A DNA stretch of 15,059 nucleotides, from assembly GCA_023391315.1 (NCBI GenBank), contig JAEWBD010000057.1, positions 1 through 15,059 on the forward strand, in the 5' to 3' direction. Below are positions 1-6,420 of this stretch, piece by piece; position 1 is the first letter of the stretch; the number at the start of each line of letters is the position of its first letter. The position numbers and the translations under genes were made by a program. The DNA is from Bacteroidota bacterium (GTDB lineage Bacteria; Bacteroidota; Bacteroidia; Chitinophagales; Chitinophagaceae). The notes beneath the pieces are model-generated. The model saw only the letters and a list, made by a program, of their open reading frames with translations. It was not told where the DNA came from and did not search any database.

Positions 1-272
1 TAAGCAAAACACAGGTGGCCGAATATGCCGATATGATCTATATTACTCCCGGGCACTTGAATGATACAATTAAAATGGTAACCGGTAAAACAGCGAAGCA
101 GATGATTGACGAAAAAAGAATCACCGAAGCCAAACGTTTGCTGTTTTGGGGAGAGCTTAATGCAAAACAAATCGCAGCTCACCTGAACTTTGAAGACGAT
201 GCTTATTTTAACCGCTTCTTTAAAAAGCATACAGGACAAACGCCTTTGTTGTTTCAGAGAAATTCCCTTTAA
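1..272 (+). CDS. AraC-family transcriptional regulator, C-terminal DNA-binding domain (5' truncated)
   Basis: The window opens inside this gene; the reading frame is open from the first full codon (3-5, Ser) so the GTG at 15 is an internal Val, not a start. About 89 residues are visible and they make up nearly all of an AraC/XylS two-helix-turn-helix domain: first HTH around VAEYADMIYITPGHLN, then GKTAKQMI, then the second HTH NAKQIAAHLNFEDDAYFNRFF and the family signature KKHTGQTP near the C-terminus. The ligand-sensing N-terminal part lies outside the window. In Bacteroidota, AraC regulators often sit beside RND efflux operons and control them, and the next genes in the same direction form such an operon, so control of the pump is a reasonable inference but is not shown. 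No terminator-like hairpin follows the TAA stop. Confidence 0.9.
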   Translation, partial: SKTQVAEYADMIYITPGHLNDTIKMVTGKTAKQMIDEKRITEAKRLLFWGELNAKQIAAHLNFEDDAYFNRFFKKHTGQTPLLFQRNSL

Positions 273-305
273 AAGTGCAATAATTCCCTTGATTAAGTAA
301 ATAGC

Positions 306-336
306 TTTCGCAATAACCTTTTCTACTTTTGCGAAA
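306..336. promoter_or_regulatory. Operator-like inverted repeat across the efflux promoter
   Basis: TTTCGCAA (306-313) and TTGCGAAA (329-336) are perfect 8-bp inverted copies separated by 15 bp. The right arm overlaps the end of the TACTTTTG promoter element and the A of the following small ORF's ATG. A dimeric repressor bound here would block RNA polymerase. Which protein binds is unknown; the AraC regulator upstream is one candidate, though that family usually prefers direct repeats. Confidence 0.5.
324..331 (+). promoter_or_regulatory. Bacteroidota -7 promoter element TACTTTTG
   Basis: TACTTTTG matches the Bacteroidota sigma factor -7 consensus TAnnTTTG exactly. No clear TTG -33 element stands at 19-22 bp upstream, suggesting help from an activator or a weak basal promoter. 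Transcription would start a few bases after 331, close to or at the ATG at 336, making the first ORF of the transcript nearly leaderless. Confidence 0.6.
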
Positions 337-380
337 TGGAATTGTTAACCTCATTGCTTAAAGAAAGATGTTGTTGTTAA
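336..380 (+). CDS. Putative polycysteine leader peptide (uORF) ahead of the RND operon
   Basis: ATG at 336 follows the TACTTTTG promoter element by 4 nt and opens a 14-codon ORF, MELLTSLLKERCCC, ended by TAA (378-380). The last three sense codons are TGT TGT TGT, directly before the stop. Three consecutive cysteine codons in such a short ORF are unlikely by chance, and cysteine is rare in bacterial proteins. Short leaderless ORFs ending in cysteine runs are known in mycobacteria, where they attenuate downstream genes in response to cysteine supply. Here the Cys codons lie inside the spacer of a 7-bp dyad (355-361 with 377-383), the usual geometry for a translating ribosome that decides which RNA hairpin forms. 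It is likely cotranscribed with the adaptor gene 126 nt further on. Role is inferred; the ORF could be fortuitous. Confidence 0.5.
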   Translation: MELLTSLLKERCCC

Positions 381-383
381 GCA
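355..383 (+). promoter_or_regulatory. Leader hairpin 1, spanning the Cys codons of the uORF
   Basis: TGCTTAA (355-361) pairs perfectly with TTAAGCA (377-383), with a 15-nt loop that contains the codons Glu-Arg-Cys-Cys and part of the last Cys. The right arm contains the uORF stop codon, so a ribosome on the Cys codons or the stop would disrupt the hairpin. Confidence 0.4.
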
Positions 384-398
384 TTGAACCTGAAACAC

Positions 399-414
399 TC
401 GTTGATAACAACGA
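399..414 (+). promoter_or_regulatory. Leader hairpin 2 (6-bp stem, ATAA loop)
   Basis: TCGTTG (399-404) pairs with CAACGA (409-414) around the tetraloop ATAA. It lies downstream of the uORF stop and upstream of the adaptor gene. As DNA it is also a compact palindrome that could be a protein site. Confidence 0.35.
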
Positions 415-442
415 ATAAGCAAAGCAACACCGGTTAAACCAA

Positions 443-459
443 TGCAACATTGTGTTGCA
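443..459 (+). promoter_or_regulatory. Leader hairpin 3 (7-bp stem, 3-nt loop)
   Basis: TGCAACA (443-449) and TGTTGCA (453-459) are perfect inverted copies around TTG. It is followed by a mildly T-rich stretch (461-477), so it could be a weak terminator or a pausing hairpin. The GTG at 452 lies in its loop and arm, which argues against that codon being the adaptor start. Confidence 0.45.
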
Positions 460-505
460 CTCTTGCGATTTTCTTACCAATTACAAACAATTAAAATTTA
501 AACGT

Positions 506-1699
506 ATGATACGTCTAATAAAGGGTATTGTCCAAAGTCAGCTGCTTATTTTAATAGCAGGCGCAATAATTATTGGCATCACATACAGTTGCAATGAATC
601 TGCAGCAGAAAACAATACAGGCGCTATGCCGCCGCCGCAATTGCCCGTGATAGCTGTAACGGAAGCCTCTGCCACCACTTATCAATTATTCCCTGCTTCA
701 ATAGAAGGTAAAGTGAACGTTGAAATAAGGCCACAGGTAGATGGGTATCTGCAAAAAATGTATGTGGATGAAGGCGCTTATGTAAAAGAAGGCCAGCCAT
801 TATTTAAAATAAATGATGCGCCATACGTTGAGCAGCTTAATAATGCGAAAGCAAGCTTGCAATCTGCTGAAGCAACATTGCAAAGGGCGAAGGTTGAACT
901 GGATCGTTTAACGCCACTTGTAGATAACAATGTTATATCTGATGTGCAGTTAAAAACAGCCAGGGCAAATTATGATGCTGCTGTTGCTGCCGTTAGCCAA
1001 AACAAAGCAATGGTAAGTGCTGCTCAGATTAATGTGGGTTATACATTAATTAAAGCGCCGGTTAGCGGTTACATAGGAAAGATTCCATATAAAACAGGCG
1101 CCCTTGTTGGCAAAACTTCTGCAGAGCCGCTTACCTTATTATCTGATGTAAGTGAAGTATATGCTTATTTTTCTTTGAGCGAAGCTGATTTCATTGCATT
1201 TAAAAACCAGTTTGAAGGTAATACAATCGAAGAAAAATTAAAGCATGTTCCGCCGGTGGAACTGCAATTGGCCAACGATAGTTTATATAAAATAAAAGGG
1301 AAAATAGAAACAGTAGAAGGCCAGTTTGATGAAACGACAGGTTCAATAAGTTTTCGTGCTACTTTCCCGAATACATCCGGCGTTTTACGTTCCGGCAATA
1401 CAGGTAAAATAAGAATTCCGAAATTATATACATCAGCATTGGTGGTACCGCAGGAAGCTACTTACGAAATACAGGACAAAGTATTTGTTTATGTAGTAAG
1501 TGACAGCAATAAAGTTACCGGAACGCCCATCAATGTTTCCGGTAAAACAGCTAACTATTACTTTGTTGACAGCAGTCTTGCTTCCAACAGTAAAATTGTT
1601 TTATCTGGCATAGCTAACCTTCGGGATGGAATGATAATTAATCCACAACCTGTATCAACAGACAGCTTATTTAAAGCAAGGCCAATAAGTAATTTATAA
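506..1699 (+). CDS. RND efflux periplasmic adaptor (membrane fusion) lipoprotein, AcrA/MexA type
   Basis: 397 residues. It bridges the inner-membrane pump and the outer-membrane factor encoded next. The first 28 residues are a hydrophobic signal ending at ITYSC, a somewhat unusual lipobox with Cys29 as the lipidation site. Then come the first half of a lipoyl/biotinyl-like domain (about 65-105, RPQVDGYLQKMYVDEGAYVKEG), a coiled-coil hairpin (about 106-175), the second lipoyl half (IKAPVSGYIGKI), then beta-barrel and membrane-proximal domains, all in family order and length. I chose ATG 506 rather than GTG 452: starting at 506 puts a proper signal peptide at the N-terminus, while the GTG lies inside a hairpin and would add 18 polar residues. 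The upstream bases are A/T-rich with no Shine-Dalgarno, as usual for Bacteroidota. Export substrate cannot be told from sequence. Confidence 0.93.
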   Translation: MIRLIKGIVQSQLLILIAGAIIIGITYSCNESAAENNTGAMPPPQLPVIAVTEASATTYQLFPASIEGKVNVEIRPQVDGYLQKMYVDEGAYVKEGQPLFKINDAPYVEQLNNAKASLQSAEATLQRAKVELDRLTPLVDNNVISDVQLKTARANYDAAVAAVSQNKAMVSAAQINVGYTLIKAPVSGYIGKIPYKTGALVGKTSAEPLTLLSDVSEVYAYFSLSEADFIAFKNQFEGNTIEEKLKHVPPVELQLANDSLYKIKGKIETVEGQFDETTGSISFRATFPNTSGVLRSGNTGKIRIPKLYTSALVVPQEATYEIQDKVFVYVVSDSNKVTGTPINVSGKTANYYFVDSSLASNSKIVLSGIANLRDGMIINPQPVSTDSLFKARPISNL

Positions 1700-1700
1700 A

Positions 1701-1771
1701 ATTTGAAAGCCGGTGAAATGCAGCATGGATAAAGCTTCAGGCAGGATATAATTTATTCACCGGCTTCAAAT
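1701..1771 (+). repeat. Long intercistronic inverted repeat (bulged 16-bp stem)
   Basis: ATTTGAA (1701-1707) pairs with TTCAAAT (1765-1771) and GCCGGTGAA (1709-1717) pairs with TTCACCGGC (1756-1764); A1708 is a single bulge and the loop is 38 nt. It begins 2 nt after the adaptor stop codon. There is no U-run straight after it, so RNA processing or 3'-end protection of the adaptor message fits better than a simple terminator; partial termination that lowers pump expression is also possible. Confidence 0.6.
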
Positions 1772-1802
1772 TCTTTCAGCAATTATTTAAATAAATAGAC
1801 CG

Positions 1803-1825
1803 GCTGATGAGCTTATCTCATCAGC
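1803..1825 (+). promoter_or_regulatory. Hairpin in the leader of the RND pump gene
   Basis: GCTGATGAG (1803-1811) and CTCATCAGC (1817-1825) form a perfect 9-bp stem with the 5-nt loop CTTAT. It ends 20 nt before the preferred pump start (ATG 1846) and is followed by an A/T-rich stretch. The ATG at 1807 lies inside the left arm. It could be an attenuator, a translation control hairpin or an operator. Confidence 0.5.
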
Positions 1826-1845
1826 TAATAAAACTTTTATTCCCG

Positions 1846-4800
1846 ATGTTAAAGCGATTTATTGAACGCCCGGTTTTATCAACCGTTGTATCAATCATAT
1901 TATTGTTATTGGGTTGTATTTCTTTATACACATTACCCGTTACTTTATTTCCCGACATAGCGCCGCCGAGCGTTGTGGTTACGGCATCTTATCCCGGCGC
2001 CAATGCCGAAGTGGTTGCACGTTCTGTGGCAACACCGTTAGAGCAGGCTATTAACGGCGTAGAAAATATGACGTACATGACTTCCAATTCAAGCAACGAC
2101 GGAAGCATGACACTCACCGTTTATTTCAGGCAGGGAACAGATCCCGATATCGCATCTGTGAATGTGCAAAACCGTGTATCAAAAGCAGTAAGCCAGGTAC
2201 CACAGGAAGTAATTCAATCGGGTATTTCAACACAAAAGCAACAGAACAGCATCATCATGTTTGTGGCTTTGTCAAGCAAAGACAATACGTATGATGAAAC
2301 CTTCCTGCAGAATTATATCAAGATAAACCTCATTCCGCAGATACAGCGCATACCCGGTGTTGGTGATGCGCAAATTTTTGGAACAAGGGATTATTCCATG
2401 CGTATATGGTTAAAGCCAGACAGGTTAACGGCTAACAACTTAACGCCGCAGGATGTTACCAATGCTATACGCGATCAAAACCTTGAAGCAGCGCCGGGAC
2501 GTTTTGGGGAAAGCAGCACGCAAACATTTGAATACGTACTGAAATATAAAGGCAAGCTGAACAGGAATGAAGATTATGAGAATATTATTATCAAAGCCAA
2601 CACAGACGGTTCTTTTATAAGGTTGAGGGATGTGGCGCGTGTTGAATTTGGCTCATTCACTTATTCATCCAGCAGCCGGCTGAATGATGGCCCCACTTCA
2701 GGCTTTGCCATATTCCAGACAGCGGGTTCAAATGCCAATGATATTCTTACCGAAGCTGAAAAACAGATTAAAGAATTTTCTTCGCAACTGCCGAAAGGAG
2801 TTGAAACAACCATCATGTATAATTCAAAGGAATTTCTTGATGCTTCTATCGGTCAGGTGCGGGAAACACTTGTTATTGCCTTTATACTGGTGTTTATAGT
2901 AGTGTTTATATTCCTGCAGGATTTTCGTTCCACACTTATACCAGCCATCGCTGTGCCGGTAGCTGTTATAGGCACATTCTTTTTCATGCAGCTTTTTGGC
3001 TTTACCATTAACCTGCTTACCCTGTTTGCGCTGGTGCTTGCAATTGGTATTGTGGTAGATGATGCTATTGTGGTAACAGAGGCAGTGCATACAAAAATGG
3101 AACAAACAAAACTGCCGGCCAGGGTCGCCACCATTCAATCTATGAATGAAATATCGGGGGCCATTGTTTCTATTACACTGGTAATGGCTGCAGTGTTTAT
3201 TCCTGTTGGATTCATGCAGGGCCCCGCCGGTGTTTTTTACAGGCAGTTTGCCTTTACGCTGGCAATCGCTATTCTTATATCAGCAGTTAATGCGTTAACG
3301 CTAAGCCCTGCATTGTGCGCATTGTTTTTAAAGAATGAAGAAGAAGGGAGTGACAATAAAAAGAAGAGCTTTGCCAGCCGGTTCTTCCAGGCTTTCAACG
3401 CAGGTTTCTCTGCAATGACAAATCGTTACAAAAGCAGTATATCATTTTTATTAAAAAGAAAATGGGTGGCTGTTGGCGGATTGATTGTAATAACAATTAC
3501 AACCATATTCCTTATACGGCAAACGCCTACAGGCTTTATACCAACAGAAGACCAGGGCTTTATTTTATATGCAGTAAATGCACCTCCCGGAAGTTCGCTT
3601 GACAGGACGCACAGGGCAACAGTAAAGATTGACAGCATTTTAAAACACTACTCATCTGTTTATAAAAAATACACGGTTGATGGTTTAAACTTTATTTCAA
3701 ATGCCAATGCATCTCCTTATGCAGCAGGGTTTGTAAGATTAAAGCCTTTTAAAGAAAGAGGTGAAGTAAAAAGTATAAATCAGCTTACTAATTCTATGAT
3801 GATGGATGTAAGTGCTGTAAAAGATGTAAACACTTTCTTCTTTACATTTCCTACCATACAGGGTTTTGGCAATGTGAGCGGGTTTGAATTTATGCTGCAG
3901 GACAGGGGCAATCATTCACTTGATGACCTTGGTAAAACCGCGTACGGATTCATTGGCGCTTTAATGCAGCGCCCGGAAATAGCGGCAGCGTTCACTACTT
4001 TTTCAGTGGGTAACCCGCAGTTCCAGATTGAAGTTGATAATGAAAAAACAAAACAACTTGGCGTTAATGTAAGCGATCTGTTGCAAACATTGCAGGTGTA
4101 TTACGGAAGCAGTTTCGTATCAGACTTTAACCGCTTTGGAAAATATTACCGTGTAATGGCGCAGGCTGATGTTCAGTATCGTGAAGACGCATCATCACTC
4201 AATAGCATATTTGTAAAGAACAATAATGGCGAGATGGTTCCCGTAAATACACTTGTAAAACTGAAACGTGTGTATGGCCCTGAAACCATAACACGCAATA
4301 ATCTTTACAACGCTGTAAATATTAATGGTGCGCCTAAACCGGGATACAGTACCGGCGATGCTATTAAAGCAATTGAAGAAACAGCCAAACAATCATTGCC
4401 AAAAGGGTATTCTTATGAATGGACGGGCATGACGAGGGAAGAAATAGCAACGGGCAACCAAACTGCCATTGTGTTTTTGCTGAGCATATTGTTTGTTTAC
4501 TTCATTTTGTCTGCACAATATGAAAGTTATATTCTTCCGCTGGCAGTAATCCTCACCATCCCTGCAGGTATTTTAGGCGTATTTGCCTTTATAAAAATTG
4601 CGGGCATTGAAAGCAATATTTATGTACAGGTTGGATTGATAATGCTCGTGGGCCTGTTATCTAAAAATGCAATACTTATCGTTGAATATGCCGTGCAGCG
4701 GCGAAGACAGGGTGCCTCTATTATTGATTCGGCCCTGCAGGCATCGCAGCTTCGCCTTCGCCCGATATTGATGACCTCTCTTGCTTTTATAGTGGGGTTA

Positions 4801-4992
4801 TTACCATTGGTTTGGGCAACAGGTGCCTCCGCTTTGGGCAATCGCTCCATAGGCACCGGCGCGGTGGGTGGAATGCTTACCGGTGTTGTATTTGGCATAT
4901 TTATCATTCCTGTTTTGTATGTGATATTCCAGTACCTGCAGGAGAAAGTAAGCAGTGCGTCAAAAAAAGCAGCGCCTGCATTAAGTGAATAA
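1846..4992 (+). CDS. RND multidrug efflux pump, inner-membrane transporter (HAE1, AcrB/MexB type)
   Basis: 1048 residues, the usual length of the hydrophobe/amphiphile efflux family. It is a proton-driven trimer that takes substrates from the periplasm and membrane and passes them to the adaptor and outer-membrane factor. The start MLKRFIERPVLSTVVS is the family's standard N-terminus; the ATG at 1807 would add 13 residues and lies in a hairpin. TM1 is followed by a large periplasmic loop (PGANAEVVARSVATPLEQAINGVENMTYM), the TM4 motif GIVVDDAIVV with Asp405/Asp406, a second half with a repeated architecture, and GLLSKNAILIVE with Lys940, then RLRPILMTSLAF. These are the proton-relay residues Asp407, Asp408 and Lys940 of AcrB at almost the same positions, so it should be active. 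The outer-membrane factor gene starts 15 nt after its stop. Substrate range is unknown. Confidence 0.95.
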   Translation: MLKRFIERPVLSTVVSIILLLLGCISLYTLPVTLFPDIAPPSVVVTASYPGANAEVVARSVATPLEQAINGVENMTYMTSNSSNDGSMTLTVYFRQGTDPDIASVNVQNRVSKAVSQVPQEVIQSGISTQKQQNSIIMFVALSSKDNTYDETFLQNYIKINLIPQIQRIPGVGDAQIFGTRDYSMRIWLKPDRLTANNLTPQDVTNAIRDQNLEAAPGRFGESSTQTFEYVLKYKGKLNRNEDYENIIIKANTDGSFIRLRDVARVEFGSFTYSSSSRLNDGPTSGFAIFQTAGSNANDILTEAEKQIKEFSSQLPKGVETTIMYNSKEFLDASIGQVRETLVIAFILVFIVVFIFLQDFRSTLIPAIAVPVAVIGTFFFMQLFGFTINLLTLFALVLAIGIVVDDAIVVTEAVHTKMEQTKLPARVATIQSMNEISGAIVSITLVMAAVFIPVGFMQGPAGVFYRQFAFTLAIAILISAVNALTLSPALCALFLKNEEEGSDNKKKSFASRFFQAFNAGFSAMTNRYKSSISFLLKRKWVAVGGLIVITITTIFLIRQTPTGFIPTEDQGFILYAVNAPPGSSLDRTHRATVKIDSILKHYSSVYKKYTVDGLNFISNANASPYAAGFVRLKPFKERGEVKSINQLTNSMMMDVSAVKDVNTFFFTFPTIQGFGNVSGFEFMLQDRGNHSLDDLGKTAYGFIGALMQRPEIAAAFTTFSVGNPQFQIEVDNEKTKQLGVNVSDLLQTLQVYYGSSFVSDFNRFGKYYRVMAQADVQYREDASSLNSIFVKNNNGEMVPVNTLVKLKRVYGPETITRNNLYNAVNINGAPKPGYSTGDAIKAIEETAKQSLPKGYSYEWTGMTREEIATGNQTAIVFLLSILFVYFILSAQYESYILPLAVILTIPAGILGVFAFIKIAGIESNIYVQVGLIMLVGLLSKNAILIVEYAVQRRRQGASIIDSALQASQLRLRPILMTSLAFIVGLLPLVWATGASALGNRSIGTGAVGGMLTGVVFGIFIIPVLYVIFQYLQEKVSSASKKAAPALSE

Positions 4993-5007
4993 TTAAAAAA
5001 ACAAGCA

Positions 5008-6417
5008 ATGCAACGGATAAATTATTTGTATAAACTTCTAATTATAATTTTTATAAGCGGCTGTACTGTAGGAAAAAAATACCAGCGCCCAACAGTACAG
5101 TTGCCCGCAACTTTCCAGGATAGTGTTGCCGCTTCAGATTCAGGTATAGCAGCAATGGAATGGAGAACCTTTTTTAAAGATCCAACATTAATTGATTTAA
5201 TTGATACGGCTTTACGCAACAGCTATGACCTGCAGCTTGCAGTGAAGCGCATCGAAGAAACAGAGGCATACGTAAAACAAGCCAGGATGAATTATGTTCC
5301 TTCAGTTGATGTTGGTGCAGCTGCATTTACAACCAACCCTTCCAACAACAGCCTGAATGGTAAAAATCTTGAAAGCTTTATCGGGAAAAATCATGTTGAA
5401 GATTATACATTGAGTGCAGCGATTTCCTGGGATGTTTATTCCTGGGGCAAAATCAAGTTGCAGAAAGAGGCGGCCCTCGCAGCTTATCTTGCTTCTTATG
5501 AAGGCGCTAAAACGGTGAGGACAACATTGGTGGCTGAAATTGCTACAGGCTACTATAATCTTTTAATGCTGGATGAACAACTTGCTATTGCACAAAAAAA
5601 TCTTGCATTAACCGATTCCCTTGTACGGATGATGCAATTGCAAAAAGCTGCAGGACAGGTAACAGAACTTGCTGTTCAGCAAACAGAGGTGCAAAAGCAA
5701 ACAGCAGCGCTTTTAATACCGCAGCTTGAACAACAGGTTGCTATACAGGAAAATGCAATTAAGATTTTATCGGGGAAGCTGCCTGCAAAAATTGCGAGGA
5801 ATGCTGATATCAATTCCATGTATGTGTGGGATGATCTTTCAACGGGGCTGCCTGCTGCATTATTAAGCCGCAGGCCCGATGTGCGGCAAAGCGAAATGGA
5901 ATTGATGAGAGCTAATGCAAACGTGGGCGTAGCCAAAGCATCTATGTATCCTTCTTTGAACATTACAGCCAGTGGCGGATTGAATGCGTTTAAAACCAAT
6001 ACATGGTTTTCCATACCTGCATCGCTCTTTTTTTCTGCGGGTGCCAATATTGCACAGCCAGTATTGCAGCACAGGAACCTTAAAACAAAATACGAGGTAT
6101 CCGCCATACAAAAAGATGAAGCTGTAATAACATTCCGGCAAACAGTTTTAAAAGCCGGTGGTGAAGTGGTCAATGCATTGGTGCAGTTAGATAAGTTAAA
6201 AGCGCAGCAGCAGATTTCTTCCAACAGGGTTGACACACTGCATAAGGCAATCGGTAATGCTACGTTATTATTCAGAAGCGGCCTGGCGGATTATTTGGAA
6301 GTGCTTACCGCACAAAGCAACTCGCTTTCTGCAGAGCTGACGCTGGCAGATATACAGCGCCAGCGCTTATCGGCCGCAGTAGAATTATATCGGGCATTAG
6401 GCGGGGGATGGAAATAG
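5008..6417 (+). CDS. Outer-membrane efflux lipoprotein, NodT/OprM (TolC-fold) family
   Basis: 469 residues, normal for the family. It forms the trimeric outer-membrane duct of the pump. A lipoprotein signal ends at FISGC with Cys19 as lipidation site, followed by TVGKKYQRPTV, typical of this family. Two tandem outer-membrane-efflux halves follow: the first includes WDVYSWGKIKLQKEAALA, the second starts near 285 with LLSRRPDVRQSEMELMRANANVG and KASMYPSLNITASGG, both diagnostic. The start lies 15 nt after the pump stop with an A-rich leader, so the adaptor, pump and duct genes very probably form one transcript. The TAG stop is only 3 nt from the stop of the convergent GH3-type gene, leaving no room for a dedicated terminator between them. 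Confidence 0.94.
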   Translation: MQRINYLYKLLIIIFISGCTVGKKYQRPTVQLPATFQDSVAASDSGIAAMEWRTFFKDPTLIDLIDTALRNSYDLQLAVKRIEETEAYVKQARMNYVPSVDVGAAAFTTNPSNNSLNGKNLESFIGKNHVEDYTLSAAISWDVYSWGKIKLQKEAALAAYLASYEGAKTVRTTLVAEIATGYYNLLMLDEQLAIAQKNLALTDSLVRMMQLQKAAGQVTELAVQQTEVQKQTAALLIPQLEQQVAIQENAIKILSGKLPAKIARNADINSMYVWDDLSTGLPAALLSRRPDVRQSEMELMRANANVGVAKASMYPSLNITASGGLNAFKTNTWFSIPASLFFSAGANIAQPVLQHRNLKTKYEVSAIQKDEAVITFRQTVLKAGGEVVNALVQLDKLKAQQQISSNRVDTLHKAIGNATLLFRSGLADYLEVLTAQSNSLSAELTLADIQRQRLSAAVELYRALGGGWK

Positions 6418-6420
6418 CAG

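Noticed and set aside
15..17. GTG 15 as the start of the AraC-type gene
   Set aside because: The frame is open to the window edge and the residues before it continue the HTH domain, so the gene is truncated and this is an internal Val.
452..505. GTG 452 as start of the RND adaptor, adding 18 residues
   Set aside because: The codon lies inside a perfect hairpin, the extension is polar and would bury the lipoprotein signal; ATG 506 gives a correct N-terminus.
1783..1794. 12-bp palindrome TTATTTAAATAA upstream of the pump gene
   Set aside because: Pure A/T palindromes are frequent in such spacers; no further support for a regulatory site.
5676..6236. 186-codon minus-strand frame inside the outer-membrane factor gene
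   Set aside because: It is antisense to a strongly conserved coding region, has no recognisable domain and no promoter; a shadow frame.
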